Shown here: positions 55,801 through 63,769 of the stretch, one piece after another
Layout of the letters: the number at the start of each line of letters is the position of its first letter
How positions within the stretch are numbered: position 1 is the stretch's first letter
Origin: Thermomicrobium sp.
GTDB lineage: Bacteria; Chloroflexota; Chloroflexia; Thermomicrobiales; Thermomicrobiaceae
NCBI GenBank assembly: GCA_025060175.1
Contig: JANXBE010000001.1
Location: forward strand, 1-64,000
Direction of reading: 5' to 3'
Length of the DNA stretch: 64,000 nt
Program-made: the position numbers and the translations under genes
Notes under the pieces: generated by a model
The model's input: the letters and a program-made list of their open reading frames with translations, nothing else
What the model was told of the DNA's origin: nothing
Database searches by the model: none

Positions 55801-56391
55801 CGCCAGCGGGACATCGTCCAAGTCGCGGAACTGGACGAGGACTCGGTCGGGCAGACGGTCGAGTTGCTCGTGCTGATCAGCGGTTACCGCAAACTGACGA
55901 CGCGGACCGGACGGGTCATGGCCGTACTGCAGGTCGAGGATCGCTCTGGTTCGGTCGAAGTGGTCGCGTTCCCGGATGTCTACGAAGCGGCGCGGGACCT
56001 GATCACCGAGGACGCGATCGTCTTGCTTCAGGCGAAAGTCGAACAGCGGAGCGACGAACTGCAGCTGGTCGCGCAGTCTCTGCAGGATCCGCGTGACCTT
56101 CTCAGAGACGCTACCGACTCGGCCCGCGTGGTTCACGTGCGTCTTCCCGTCAGTGGGGATGTCGAGCAGGATATCGAGCGGATGCATCGGCTCCGAGACC
56201 TGCTCGACCAGTTTCCGGGCGAGTATCGGTTGTGCATTCACCTGCCGTTGGAACACGGTGAAGTCGTCCTCGCGACGCGGTTGCTCGTCGACTGGTGCGA
56301 GGAAGTGGTTCGGATTCTGACCGCGGAATTGGGAGACGGTGCGGTCTGGGTCGAGGAGCGGACGACCGCTGGAGTTCCGGTCGCGGCCTGA
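52891..56391 (+). CDS. dnaE: DNA polymerase III alpha subunit
   Basis: 1166 residues from GTG 52891, a complete DnaE1-type replicase. The PHP domain (about 1-280) keeps all metal ligands: HLHLHTEFSLLDG, ISDHG, GMEAYL, YHLLLLAEN, TSACLGG and NDVHYL. The palm has GVRGSAAASIVLYALGI and PDIDMDFADDRR (394-398 acidic residues). EVQ-like PGPMQHIPAYCRAKHG, a helix-hairpin-helix region and an OB fold (RVMAVLQVEDRSGSVEVVAF) follow. It copies the chromosome. With intact PHP ligands, proofreading by this domain is possible, as shown for Thermus. Confidence 0.97.
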   Translation: MSRPFAHLHLHTEFSLLDGVGRIPEYMARARATGIEHVGISDHGVLYGIIDWYKAAKAEGLHPIIGMEAYLAPRTVYDRDKTIYHLLLLAENERGYKNLLKLATRASLEGFYYKPRIDMAMLAEHSDGLIATSACLGGPLAHHLLQGDRETARSWAARLRELFGSDRFFVELQDHGLPEQRRVNKELVELARALRLPLVVTNDVHYLERDDASIQDLLICIQTNSTLDDPKRMRVQSDQLYFKRPDEMWNLFGDEVPEALWNTVRIAERCDVTVEFGRLHLPDPGIPPGMTADEYLAALCEEGIHRRYPVVTEEVRRRLEYELDVIRQTGFSSYMLIVRDFAEFAKQRGILYGVRGSAAASIVLYALGITDVDPLANRLVFERFLNPERREMPDIDMDFADDRRHEVIEYVARKYGAEHVAQIITFGTMGAKAAIRDVGRAMGWAHAEVDRIARLIPAGVNMTLERALQESPELRQLYENDPRSRELIDNARKLEGIARHAGTHAAGVVISASPLVEHVPLQRPARAEEGALPTTQFPMETVAEIGLLKMDFLGLANLTILADAVEIVRQTHGIEIDLKRIPLNDPLTFRLLSEGRTFGVFQLESAGMRRYIRELRPASVAELAAMIALYRPGPMQHIPAYCRAKHGLEPIQYPHPDLAEILDETYGIIVYQDQVLLIARKFAGYTLGEADIMRKAMGKKIPEKMRAERERFIAGAKANGYSEEDAERIFNLIEPFAGYAFNKAHATSYAVVSYQTAFLKAHYPVEYMTAVLRNAPSHPSGTVKRIAAALAECQQLGIPVLPPDVNRSEATFTVEAMPDGGKGIRFGLAMVKHVGEAAIEAILQSRAAQPEGRFHSFEHFCESVDWSLVNRRAVESLIKCGAFDALGERKILLAQLEGAIQAAQARQRALRRGQMDLFAGVTREQGSPLQFARPAVDPPDIPRRTLLAWERELLGVYLSAHPLDDFVPLLRQRDIVQVAELDEDSVGQTVELLVLISGYRKLTTRTGRVMAVLQVEDRSGSVEVVAFPDVYEAARDLITEDAIVLLQAKVEQRSDELQLVAQSLQDPRDLLRDATDSARVVHVRLPVSGDVEQDIERMHRLRDLLDQFPGEYRLCIHLPLEHGEVVLATRLLVDWCEEVVRILTAELGDGAVWVEERTTAGVPVAA

Positions 56392-56400
56392 TGGCGGCGG

Positions 56401-57726
56401 TCAACGACCCTCCGCACCGAGACGACTGAGCAGCCTGATCACTCCCTCGGGATTACTGGCCAGGACGAGGCACACGTCGCCCGCCCGTGCCAGGTTCAGC
56501 ACCGAGCGGAGCGCCTGCTCCACAGCAGGTTGCGTAACCACAACTGGCGGTAGGACATTGTGGGCGATCCCCTCGCTAAGCGTGCGCAGCCGATCGTCGG
56601 ACGAGAGTCCGTAGGCGACGATCATCCCGCGTACTCTGCCGAGGATGCGTCCGACTTCTCGCAGCTCGTCTTCCGAGAGCCACGGAAAATCGTGCGTGAG
56701 GACGAACGTCTTCCGTGGCTTCCGCTGTCGGATTCCTCTGATCAGGGGTCGAAGCATCCACGGGTAGCGAGCACCGTCGATGAGGACCTCGCGACCGCAG
56801 ATGGGAACGAGGTTGCAGGATCCGGGCAACACCGCGGGAGAGGGCACGAAGCGACTGGTGACGGCGCGGATGGTGGAGGGAGGTATGCCGAGCGCAAGGG
56901 CGAGAGCGGTGGCACACATGACGTTCTGAATCTGGAATGTGAGTGCTCCCTCGAGGGTACAGGGGATCTCCTGCACCTGGAGGAGAGGAACCTCGCTCGG
57001 GATCGTCGTGCGGTGATTCGTCCCCGGACGAGGCGAGGGTTCGTCCGCTCCAGGTCGGGATGTCGCTGCTGCCTCCGTTGGTTGCAGTGTCGCTGCTGGA
57101 GCGGAACGGGAGCCGTAGTGGAGCAGCGCGCGGTTGGTCACGATCGACCCGTTGGAGTACCAGATCGCGGGGGCGCCAGTTGCCCGGCAACGTCGAATGG
57201 CTGGATTTTCTGGATGGAGACCGAAGAGGACCACGCGGCCGGTCCTGCGTGTGGCCAGCTGAAGCACCGCGGGATCGTCGGCGTTCAAAACCAGCGTTCC
57301 TCCAGGATGAACGGCTCGAACGACGATCTCATGTGCACGGGGCGCGGAGCGAACTGCAGGAGCGATCATGCACGTCTCGTCGTTCCCACAGAGCGTCGTG
57401 ATGGCAGCGAGTTCGTACGTCGCCTCGGGCAGTCCGACCGATGCGACGACCGGAGGCTCGAGTTCCTGGATCGCGACATCGAGATCTCCGACGCTGAGTG
57501 CTCGTACGATCGCGGCCCAGGGTTTGAGTTCACCGGCGAGCTGCTGGTCATCGATATACACGCCGCTGGTACACCACAGACCGGCTGCCAGGCGATGGGC
57601 TCGAGCCATGCGGTAGAGCAGCCACGCGACGGTCGATTTGCCGCGCGTGCCGGTGATCGCGACGAGGGGCAGTGCGCTCGGGATGGTTTGCCGTTCAGGT
57701 CGCAGGTGATGTCGCTGGTGACTCAT
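56401..57726 (-). CDS. Mur-ligase-family protein (CapB/CphA-like), substrate unknown
   Basis: 441 residues from ATG 57726, with GAGG six bases upstream. The P-loop is LVAITGTRGKSTVAWLLYRM, the GTRGKS form used by CapB/PgsB and by cyanophycin-synthetase-like ligases. VLNADDPAVLQLA matches the Mur central domain, and FQIQNVMCATALALALGIP the junction to the C-terminal domain. About 45 Pro/Ala/Thr-rich residues (about 210-255) form an unusual disordered insertion. Ligands in this group are amino acids or peptides. It is the last gene of the glmS operon and overlaps rdgB by 32 bases. Confidence 0.8.
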   Translation of the reverse strand: MSHQRHHLRPERQTIPSALPLVAITGTRGKSTVAWLLYRMARAHRLAAGLWCTSGVYIDDQQLAGELKPWAAIVRALSVGDLDVAIQELEPPVVASVGLPEATYELAAITTLCGNDETCMIAPAVRSAPRAHEIVVRAVHPGGTLVLNADDPAVLQLATRRTGRVVLFGLHPENPAIRRCRATGAPAIWYSNGSIVTNRALLHYGSRSAPAATLQPTEAAATSRPGADEPSPRPGTNHRTTIPSEVPLLQVQEIPCTLEGALTFQIQNVMCATALALALGIPPSTIRAVTSRFVPSPAVLPGSCNLVPICGREVLIDGARYPWMLRPLIRGIRQRKPRKTFVLTHDFPWLSEDELREVGRILGRVRGMIVAYGLSSDDRLRTLSEGIAHNVLPPVVVTQPAVEQALRSVLNLARAGDVCLVLASNPEGVIRLLSRLGAEGR

Positions 57727-58366
57727 CGGGACCTCGATGTTCTCCACGGAGCCCTGTGTCGCTGGTGGAGCACCGGAGCCACTGATCGAGAATCACCACT
57801 GCGTGCTCCAGCGCTCGGGCGCGGTGACTGAGACGGTTCTTTTCGTCTGTCGTCATCTCGGCGAAGGTGCGATCGTGACCCAGCGGTCGGAAGATCGGGT
57901 CGTAGCCGAAGCCCGATTGCCCCTGCGGTCGGTCGACGATCGTTCCCTCGACTACCCCTTCCGCCAGCGCTTCCTGGCCGTCCGGATGGACGAGCGCGAT
58001 GACCGCGCGAAAGCGAGCCGTTCGCCGTTCAGGGGATACGGATGCCAATTCCGCCAGCAAGCGCTGGACGTTTTCCTCGTCCGAGGCATGCTCACCGGCG
58101 TAACGAGCAGAGTGCACGCCTGGTCGACCACCCAACGCATCCACTTCCAGTCCCGAGTCGTCGGCTAGTGCGACGAGGCCACTCGCTCGAGCAGCGGCCC
58201 GGGCCTTGATGAGCGCGTTCTCCGCGAAGGTCTCGCCGGTCTCGGGCGGCAGCGAGAGACCGAGCTCGCCTGCGGACACGACCTCGATGCAGGGTGGCAA
58301 GAGTCTCCGCAACTCGGCGATCTTGCCCGGATTCGTCGTCGCGAGGACGATGCGTCGAGTGCTCAT
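57695..58366 (-). CDS. rdgB: XTP/dITP pyrophosphatase (RdgB/HAM1)
   Basis: 223 residues. It hydrolyses non-canonical purine NTPs to monophosphates. Signature: RRIVLATTNPGKIAELRRLL, then ETGETFAENALIKARAAA, ALADDSGLEVDALGGRPGVH, GQSGFGYDPIFRP, and TFAEMTTDEKNRLSHRARAL. All catalytic residues are present. A ~25-residue hydrophilic tail after the domain overlaps the start of the Mur-ligase-like gene. ATGA links it with tatD. Confidence 0.95.
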   Translation of the reverse strand: MSTRRIVLATTNPGKIAELRRLLPPCIEVVSAGELGLSLPPETGETFAENALIKARAAARASGLVALADDSGLEVDALGGRPGVHSARYAGEHASDEENVQRLLAELASVSPERRTARFRAVIALVHPDGQEALAEGVVEGTIVDRPQGQSGFGYDPIFRPLGHDRTFAEMTTDEKNRLSHRARALEHAVVILDQWLRCSTSDTGLRGEHRGPDESPATSPAT

Positions 58367-59211
58367 CGCCGGTCCTCCTCAACGGGACGTGGCCCATGTG
58401 CGGTGAACGCACTCTCAGTATCGGCAGGAGGGAGGACCGACGACAGCCGGAACAACTGCCGCGCATTGTCCGTCGTCTGCGCTGCGATCGCTGTTTCCGG
58501 CGCTCCTCGGAGTCTCGCGACGACCGAGAGGATGGCGCGCAGAAATGCCGGTTCGTTCCGCTGACCACGGTACGGCACGGGTGCCAGGTACGGTGCGTCG
58601 GTCTCCAGAACCAGTCGGCCGAGGGGTGCCTCGCGGACGGTGCGTCGTAGGGGTTCCGCGTTGGGAAAGGTCACGACCCCGCCGATACCGAGGTGAAGAC
58701 CGAGGTCGAGAAAGGCGGCAGCAGTCGTCGGACTACCTGTAAAACAATGCATCACTCCGGCATGTGGAGGCTGGCAGCTTTCCAACATCGCGAGGAGTTC
58801 CTGTTCGGCGTGCCGCTGGTGGAGGACGATCGGAAGTTCGAGTTCTCGCGCTAACTCGAGTTGCCGGCGGAGCACGCGTTGTTGGACAGCGGGATCGACC
58901 GCTTGCCGATAGAAGTCGAGGCCGATCTCACCGATCGCTCGGACGAGCGGATGACGTGCCAGTGTCCGCAATCGTCGTTCGGTGGCCTGGTCGAAGCAGT
59001 CAGCTTCGTTCGGGTGGACGCCGAGTGCGACTACCATGCCTGCTGTCCGCTCAGCAAGTGCGAGAGCCCGATCCCAAGAGTCGGGGGAGAAGCCGATCAA
59101 CACGAAGCCGCGAATGCCGGCTGCCCGGGCTCGCTCGAGCACCGCGTGGCGGTCAGCATCGAACGCCGGGAGATCCAGGTGGCAGTGCGTATCGACCAAC
59201 AACACAGGCAT
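58363..59211 (-). CDS. tatD: TatD-family metal-dependent hydrolase
   Basis: 282 residues. Amidohydrolase-type metal sites: LLVDTHCHLDLPAFD, AIGEIGLDFYR, LPIVLHQRH, VMHCFTGS and VLETDAPYLAP. TatD proteins have 3'-5' exonuclease activity on damaged nucleic acid or D-aminoacyl-tRNA deacylase-like roles. The stop overlaps the rdgB ATG by four bases and glmS ends three bases upstream. GTG 59205 is an alternative start, better spaced from GAGGG. Confidence 0.93.
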   Translation of the reverse strand: MPVLLVDTHCHLDLPAFDADRHAVLERARAAGIRGFVLIGFSPDSWDRALALAERTAGMVVALGVHPNEADCFDQATERRLRTLARHPLVRAIGEIGLDFYRQAVDPAVQQRVLRRQLELARELELPIVLHQRHAEQELLAMLESCQPPHAGVMHCFTGSPTTAAAFLDLGLHLGIGGVVTFPNAEPLRRTVREAPLGRLVLETDAPYLAPVPYRGQRNEPAFLRAILSVVARLRGAPETAIAAQTTDNARQLFRLSSVLPPADTESAFTAHGPRPVEEDRR

Positions 59212-59214
59212 CCC

Positions 59215-61020
59215 TCACTTGACGGTGACGCTCTTTGCGAGGTTGCGCGGTCTATCTGGATCGAATCCCCGGCGGACGGCCAGCTCGTATGCGAGCAGTT
59301 GGGCCGGAACGATCGACACCAGCGGTGACGCATCACCGACGTCGGCGACCGGAACGTGGACATCAAACGCCTCGTCCGGTTCCGGCGAGATACCGACGAT
59401 CCAACCGCCGCGGCTGCGCACTTCCATGGCGCCGGAAAGGATGTCCGGGCGCGTTTCATCGAGCGGCGAGAAAACCAGACACGGGCTACCGTCCTCGATC
59501 AGGGCGATGACGCCGTGTTTCAGTTCTCCTCCCGCGAAGCCCTCGGCATGGATATACGTCGCTTCCTTGATTTTCAGAGCGGCCTCGAGTGCGGTCGGAT
59601 ACGACAGGCCACGGCCGATGACGTAACAATGCTCGGCTGCGACCAAGCGGTCGGCGACCGCTCGGATCCGATCCAGCGTCGCTGGGGCCAGCGCGACCTC
59701 CATCCCCTCGACGGCACGCCAGAGGACATCCAGACCGACGTGCTCGCTCCCGTTCAGGAAATGCGCTGCCAGCAACAGAATCGCGAGTTTCGCAGTGTAC
59801 GCTTTGGTCGAAAGGACGCTCTGTTCGGGGCCTGCGGAGAGAGGAACCGCGAAGTCAGCGAGACGGGACACCGTTGACCCCATCACGTTGACGAGTGCAG
59901 CGACCGTTGCCCCTCGGCGTTTGGCGGCTTGGACCGCTTCGATGACATCGACCGTTTCACCGCTCTGCGTCAAGGCGATCACGAGCGAGCGATCGGTGAG
60001 GAAGTGTTCCTGATACTTGAATTCTGACGCGATGACAGCGTTGACGTGTCGCCGAGCGATACGCGAGAAGAGATAACTGCCACAGAGGGCGGCGTACCCA
60101 GCCGTGCCGCAGCCGACGAGGAACGTCCCGTAGGACTTCGCGATCAGCTCGGCCAGTTCATGAGCACTCTCGAGCCGTTCCCGCAGGATCCGCTCGATGA
60201 CGCGCGGTTGCTCATGGATCTCCTTGATCAAGTAGTGCGGATAGCCGCCGAGCGATGTGTCCGCTGGGTGCACGGTGAGAGGTTCCCAGCGAATCGGGCG
60301 TGGTTCGCCGGTGCATCGGTCGAACAGGCGTGGACCCTCCGCACTGAGCAGCGCGACGTCGTCGTCCCGGAGATAGTAGATCCGTTCAGCGTGACCGACC
60401 AGCGCGATGGCATCCGACGAGACGAAGACGCCTGCCCGGCCGATTCCGATGACCAACGGTGACGTGGACTTGATGGCGACCAGTTGGCGGGAGGGACGGT
60501 GCATGATGATGAATGCGTTCAGTCCCCTGATGCGCTCGAAGGCGTGACGGACAGCAGTGACCACGCGCATCTCCGATTCGACGGGGGTCGCACCGTGCGC
60601 TTCGCGTTCGCTCCGCCGCAGAAGTTCCTCGAGGAGATGTGCGAAGATCTCGCTGTCGGTGGTACTTCGGAAGCGATGACCTGTCGCCTCCAAGGCCTGG
60701 CGCAGCGGGTGATAGTTCTCGATGATGCCGTTGTGGACGACGGCGAGCGTTTCAGTGCAGTCCAGATGCGGATGCGCGTTCTCGTCGGAGACGCCGCCAT
60801 GCGTGGCCCAGCGCGTGTGACCGAGCGCGACGCTGGTGCTCGGTAACGATGGCACTTCGCCTGGAAGCCGCCCTGCCTGTTTGTACACGATGAGGCGCTC
60901 GTCGTTCGAATACGCGATGCCCCAAGAGTCGTATCCACGGTACTCGAGGGTCCGCAGCGCGTCGACGACGGCGCGCACGGGAAGGCCCGTCGCTGACACG
61001 AACCCGAAAATACCGCACAT
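59215..61020 (-). CDS. glmS: Glutamine-fructose-6-phosphate aminotransferase
   Basis: 601 residues from ATG 61020, cleaved to expose Cys1 (MCGIFGFVSATG). The glutaminase domain has LEYRGYDSWGIAY, LGHTRWATHG and HNGIIENYHPLR. Two SIS domains follow (VGCGTAGYAALCGSYLFSRI, ALTQSGETVDVIEA, and VIGRGLSYPTALEAALKIKE), with the C-terminal RGFDPDRPRNLAKSVTVK. It makes glucosamine-6-phosphate for the cell wall. A glmS ribozyme lies in its leader, so expression should fall when the product accumulates. GGGAGG is 11 bases upstream. Confidence 0.97.
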   Translation of the reverse strand: MCGIFGFVSATGLPVRAVVDALRTLEYRGYDSWGIAYSNDERLIVYKQAGRLPGEVPSLPSTSVALGHTRWATHGGVSDENAHPHLDCTETLAVVHNGIIENYHPLRQALEATGHRFRSTTDSEIFAHLLEELLRRSEREAHGATPVESEMRVVTAVRHAFERIRGLNAFIIMHRPSRQLVAIKSTSPLVIGIGRAGVFVSSDAIALVGHAERIYYLRDDDVALLSAEGPRLFDRCTGEPRPIRWEPLTVHPADTSLGGYPHYLIKEIHEQPRVIERILRERLESAHELAELIAKSYGTFLVGCGTAGYAALCGSYLFSRIARRHVNAVIASEFKYQEHFLTDRSLVIALTQSGETVDVIEAVQAAKRRGATVAALVNVMGSTVSRLADFAVPLSAGPEQSVLSTKAYTAKLAILLLAAHFLNGSEHVGLDVLWRAVEGMEVALAPATLDRIRAVADRLVAAEHCYVIGRGLSYPTALEAALKIKEATYIHAEGFAGGELKHGVIALIEDGSPCLVFSPLDETRPDILSGAMEVRSRGGWIVGISPEPDEAFDVHVPVADVGDASPLVSIVPAQLLAYELAVRRGFDPDRPRNLAKSVTVK

Positions 61021-61168
61021 GCGTAGCGAAACCTCCCTTCGGTTCGCGCGCTTCGACCCGCGCACGATCTCAGGGGGATGCGGGCACGATGGCCGCATCC
61101 GACCCGTCTCTGCCCCGAGGAGAGGCGGTTGGCACAGGGAGCGAGACTGCCTGAGCGGGGGCACCTCG

Positions 61169-61306
61169 GTGAGCCTTTGTCCCGGCAGTCACCCACCGGT
61201 TTTGCTCTCACCGTCACGACCGTGCGAGCCGGGAGACCATCCGCCGAAGAGTTCGATCAGTCTCCACCTCGTCGACTCGCCACCTCCACCGACGAGTCCA
61301 GGCGCT
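61169..61306 (-). ncRNA. glmS self-cleaving riboswitch (ribozyme)
   Basis: On the minus strand the leader contains the full glmS ribozyme pattern. Cleavage would lie between A61306 and G61305 before GCGCCTGGACTCG. The P2 partner CGAGTCGACGAGGTGGAG follows, then ATCGAACTCTTCGGCGGAT and the closing TCTCCCGGC. The P3/P4 part reads GCAAAACCGGTGGGTGACTG, with a GTGA tetraloop stem, then CCGGGACAAAGGCTCACCG, which closes a 7-bp stem ending at 61169. Known glmS ribozymes cut themselves when bound to glucosamine-6-phosphate, which lowers glmS mRNA. It lies 148 bases upstream of glmS. Confidence 0.93.
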
Positions 61307-61353
61307 ACGACAACGAACCGCGACCCCGCTCGTTCCGCCTCCCGAACGGGCCG

Positions 61354-61383
61354 ACTGTACCATAGTGCCCAGGACTTCCGCAA
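61354..61383 (-). promoter_or_regulatory. Promoter of the glmS operon
   Basis: Minus-strand TTGCGG (61378-61383) and TACAGT (61354-61359) are 18 bases apart, placing the start about 40 bases ahead of the ribozyme cleavage site. Confidence 0.55.
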
Positions 61384-61525
61384 ACGACCAACGACGAGAG
61401 GGGGCGAAGCGGTAAACTACCCCCAGGTGAGCACGCGGCGTGCTGCTCCGGTGCGTTCGAGTGGCATGCGCCCCGTCCTCGGAGTGAGTCGCGACGATGT
61501 CAGTGAGTCGAGGGATATCTGTCGG

Positions 61526-62851
61526 ATGATTCCACGCTATACGCGACCCGAGATGGGTCGCCTGTGGGGCGAAGAGCACAAGATCGAGCTCTGGTTACGC
61601 GTCGAGATCGCCGTCGCTGAAGCGTGGGCAGAGCATGGCGTCGTGCCTGCCGACGCGTTGGAGCGGATCCGGACCGCGCGGTGCGACCTGGCTCGCATGC
61701 GGGAAATCGAAGCGGAAGTCGATCATGATGTCATCGCGTTCATCCGTGCCACGGTCGAATCGATCGGCGAAGAGGCCGGACGGTATTTCCACCTGGGACT
61801 GACCAGTTCCGACGTCATCGACACCGCGCTCGCGCTGCAGCTCGTGGAGGCGAGCGACGTACTTCTTCGTGACCTGGACGACCTCGCAGCGGCCGTCGCG
61901 GAACAGGCGGTTCGTCATCGTTGGACGGTGATGATCGGACGTACCCACGGCGTGCATGCCGAGCCGATCACGTTCGGGTTCAAGCTCGCGGGCTGGTACG
62001 CGGAACTCTTGCGACAACGGGAACGGTTGGAGCGAGCGCGTGAAGAGGTACGGGTAGGGAAGATCTCCGGTGCCGTCGGAACGCATGCCCACGTGCCACC
62101 GGAGATCGAAGAGGCGGTCCTGACCCGACTCGGGTTGCGCGTCGACCCTGTCTCGACGCAAGTCGTCGGCCGCGACCGGCATGCGGCATTCGTCGCCACG
62201 TTGGCAGGCATCGGTGCCACGCTCGATCGATTCGCCACCGAAATCCGACACTTGCAGCGAACCGAAGTGCGCGAGGTGGAAGAGCCGTTCGATCCGAGCA
62301 ACATGGGTTCCTCCGCCATGCCGCACAAGCGGAACCCGCACGAAAGCGAACGGATCACTGGCCTGGCGCGGTTGCTCCGGAGCTATGTGCACGCCGCGTT
62401 GGAGAACGTGGTGCTGTGGCACGAGCGGGACATCAGTCACAGCTCGGTCGAGCGGGTGATCCTCCCGGATGCGTGCATCGCACTGGACTTCATGCTGACC
62501 TCGATGACGGAGATCGTCCGCGACTGGGTGGTCTACCCGGAGCGTATGCGGGCCAATCTGGATGCGACGTATGGTGCGATCTTCTCCCAACGCGCGATGC
62601 TGACGCTCGTCGAGGCTGGGATGGATCGACAACGGGCATATCGCTTGGTGCAGCGCTTGACTCGTGAGGCTTGGGAACGCGCGGTTCCGTTGCGCGACCT
62701 TCTCCGGGCGGATCCGGAGGTCCAGCTGGTGCTCTCCCCGGATCGGATCGATGAGATCTTCGACCTGGAGCCCTATCTCCGCTACGTGAACCAAGCGTTC
62801 GAGCGTGTCGGTTTGCCGGTTGATGAGAAGGTAAGGGTTGCCGATTCGTGA
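61526..62851 (+). CDS. purB: Adenylosuccinate lyase
   Basis: 441 residues from ATG 61526 (MIPRYTRPEMGRLWGEEHKI). Fumarase/aspartase superfamily motifs: GLTSSDVIDTALALQL, IGRTHGVHAEPITFGFKLAG, GKISGAVGTHAHV and the signature GSSAMPHKRNPHESERI. It cleaves SAICAR and adenylosuccinate in purine synthesis. It is the first gene of a purB-purC-purS run; purC overlaps its stop by GTGA. The in-frame region upstream overlaps the glmS leader and is not coding. Confidence 0.96.
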   Translation: MIPRYTRPEMGRLWGEEHKIELWLRVEIAVAEAWAEHGVVPADALERIRTARCDLARMREIEAEVDHDVIAFIRATVESIGEEAGRYFHLGLTSSDVIDTALALQLVEASDVLLRDLDDLAAAVAEQAVRHRWTVMIGRTHGVHAEPITFGFKLAGWYAELLRQRERLERAREEVRVGKISGAVGTHAHVPPEIEEAVLTRLGLRVDPVSTQVVGRDRHAAFVATLAGIGATLDRFATEIRHLQRTEVREVEEPFDPSNMGSSAMPHKRNPHESERITGLARLLRSYVHAALENVVLWHERDISHSSVERVILPDACIALDFMLTSMTEIVRDWVVYPERMRANLDATYGAIFSQRAMLTLVEAGMDRQRAYRLVQRLTREAWERAVPLRDLLRADPEVQLVLSPDRIDEIFDLEPYLRYVNQAFERVGLPVDEKVRVADS

Positions 62852-63759
62852 CGACGGACGTGCCGGTCGTCCTGACCGTCGAATTGCCGCAGCTTCCGGT
62901 TTTTCGTCGTGGTAAGGTGCGGGAGGCCTTCGATCTCGGTGACCGCCTGCTCTTGGTCGCGACGGACCGCATTTCGGCGTTCGACGTCGTTCTCCCGACG
63001 GGGATTCCTGGCAAGGGAATCGTTCTGACCCAGCTCTCCGCCTTCTGGTTCGAGTGGTTCGGGGGGCGTGTCCGTACGCACTATCTGACCACTCGGCTGC
63101 CTGAGTCGTTCCGACCGTACCGCGCTCTACTGGAGGGTCGGTCGATGCTCGTCCAGAAGGCGGAGCGGATTCCGATCGAGTGTGTCGCGCGCGGGTATCT
63201 GGCAGGCTCGGCGTGGGTGGAATACCAGGAGCGCGGCGAGGTCAGTGGCATCCGCTTGCCAGCCGGCCTGCGGGAGAGCGATCGGTTACCGGAACCGCTC
63301 TTTACCCCGGCGATCAAGTCGGATACCGGACACGACGAGAACATCACCTTCGAGGAGCTGGTCGCGCGGGTGGGACCAGGACTCGCTGCCCGGTTGCGGG
63401 AGCAGACGCTTGCGATCTATGTCGCGGCGGAGGCGTATGCACGCGAGCGCGGCGTCATCATCGCGGACACCAAATTGGAGTTCGGTTGGATCGGTGGAGA
63501 GCTCGCTGTCATCGACGAGCTGCTCACTCCGGACAGTTCGCGCTTCTGGGACGCTGAACGGTACGAGCCGGGGCGCTCCCAGCCGTCCTTCGACAAGCAG
63601 TTCGTGCGCGACTGGTTGATGGCAAGCGGTTGGAACAAGCAGCCACCAGGGCCACCCTTACCGCCGGACGTCGTCGAAAAGACAGCGCAGAAGTATCGAG
63701 AGGCATACCGGCGTTTGACGGGACGGCCGGTGCCGTATCTCGAGGTCGATGTCGAGTGA
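62848..63759 (+). CDS. purC: SAICAR synthetase
   Basis: 303 residues from GTG 62848. Joins CAIR with aspartate using ATP. Signature blocks: VFRRGKVREAFDLGDRLLLV, TDRISAFDVVLPTGIPGKG, PIECVARGYLAGSAWVEYQ, IADTKLEFGW and DELLTPDSSRFWDAE. The long form is typical of non-fused enzymes. The start overlaps the purB stop in GTGA, and purS follows after ten bases. Confidence 0.96.
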   Translation: MTTDVPVVLTVELPQLPVFRRGKVREAFDLGDRLLLVATDRISAFDVVLPTGIPGKGIVLTQLSAFWFEWFGGRVRTHYLTTRLPESFRPYRALLEGRSMLVQKAERIPIECVARGYLAGSAWVEYQERGEVSGIRLPAGLRESDRLPEPLFTPAIKSDTGHDENITFEELVARVGPGLAARLREQTLAIYVAAEAYARERGVIIADTKLEFGWIGGELAVIDELLTPDSSRFWDAERYEPGRSQPSFDKQFVRDWLMASGWNKQPPGPPLPPDVVEKTAQKYREAYRRLTGRPVPYLEVDVE

Positions 63760-63769
63760 GGAGGTCTGT

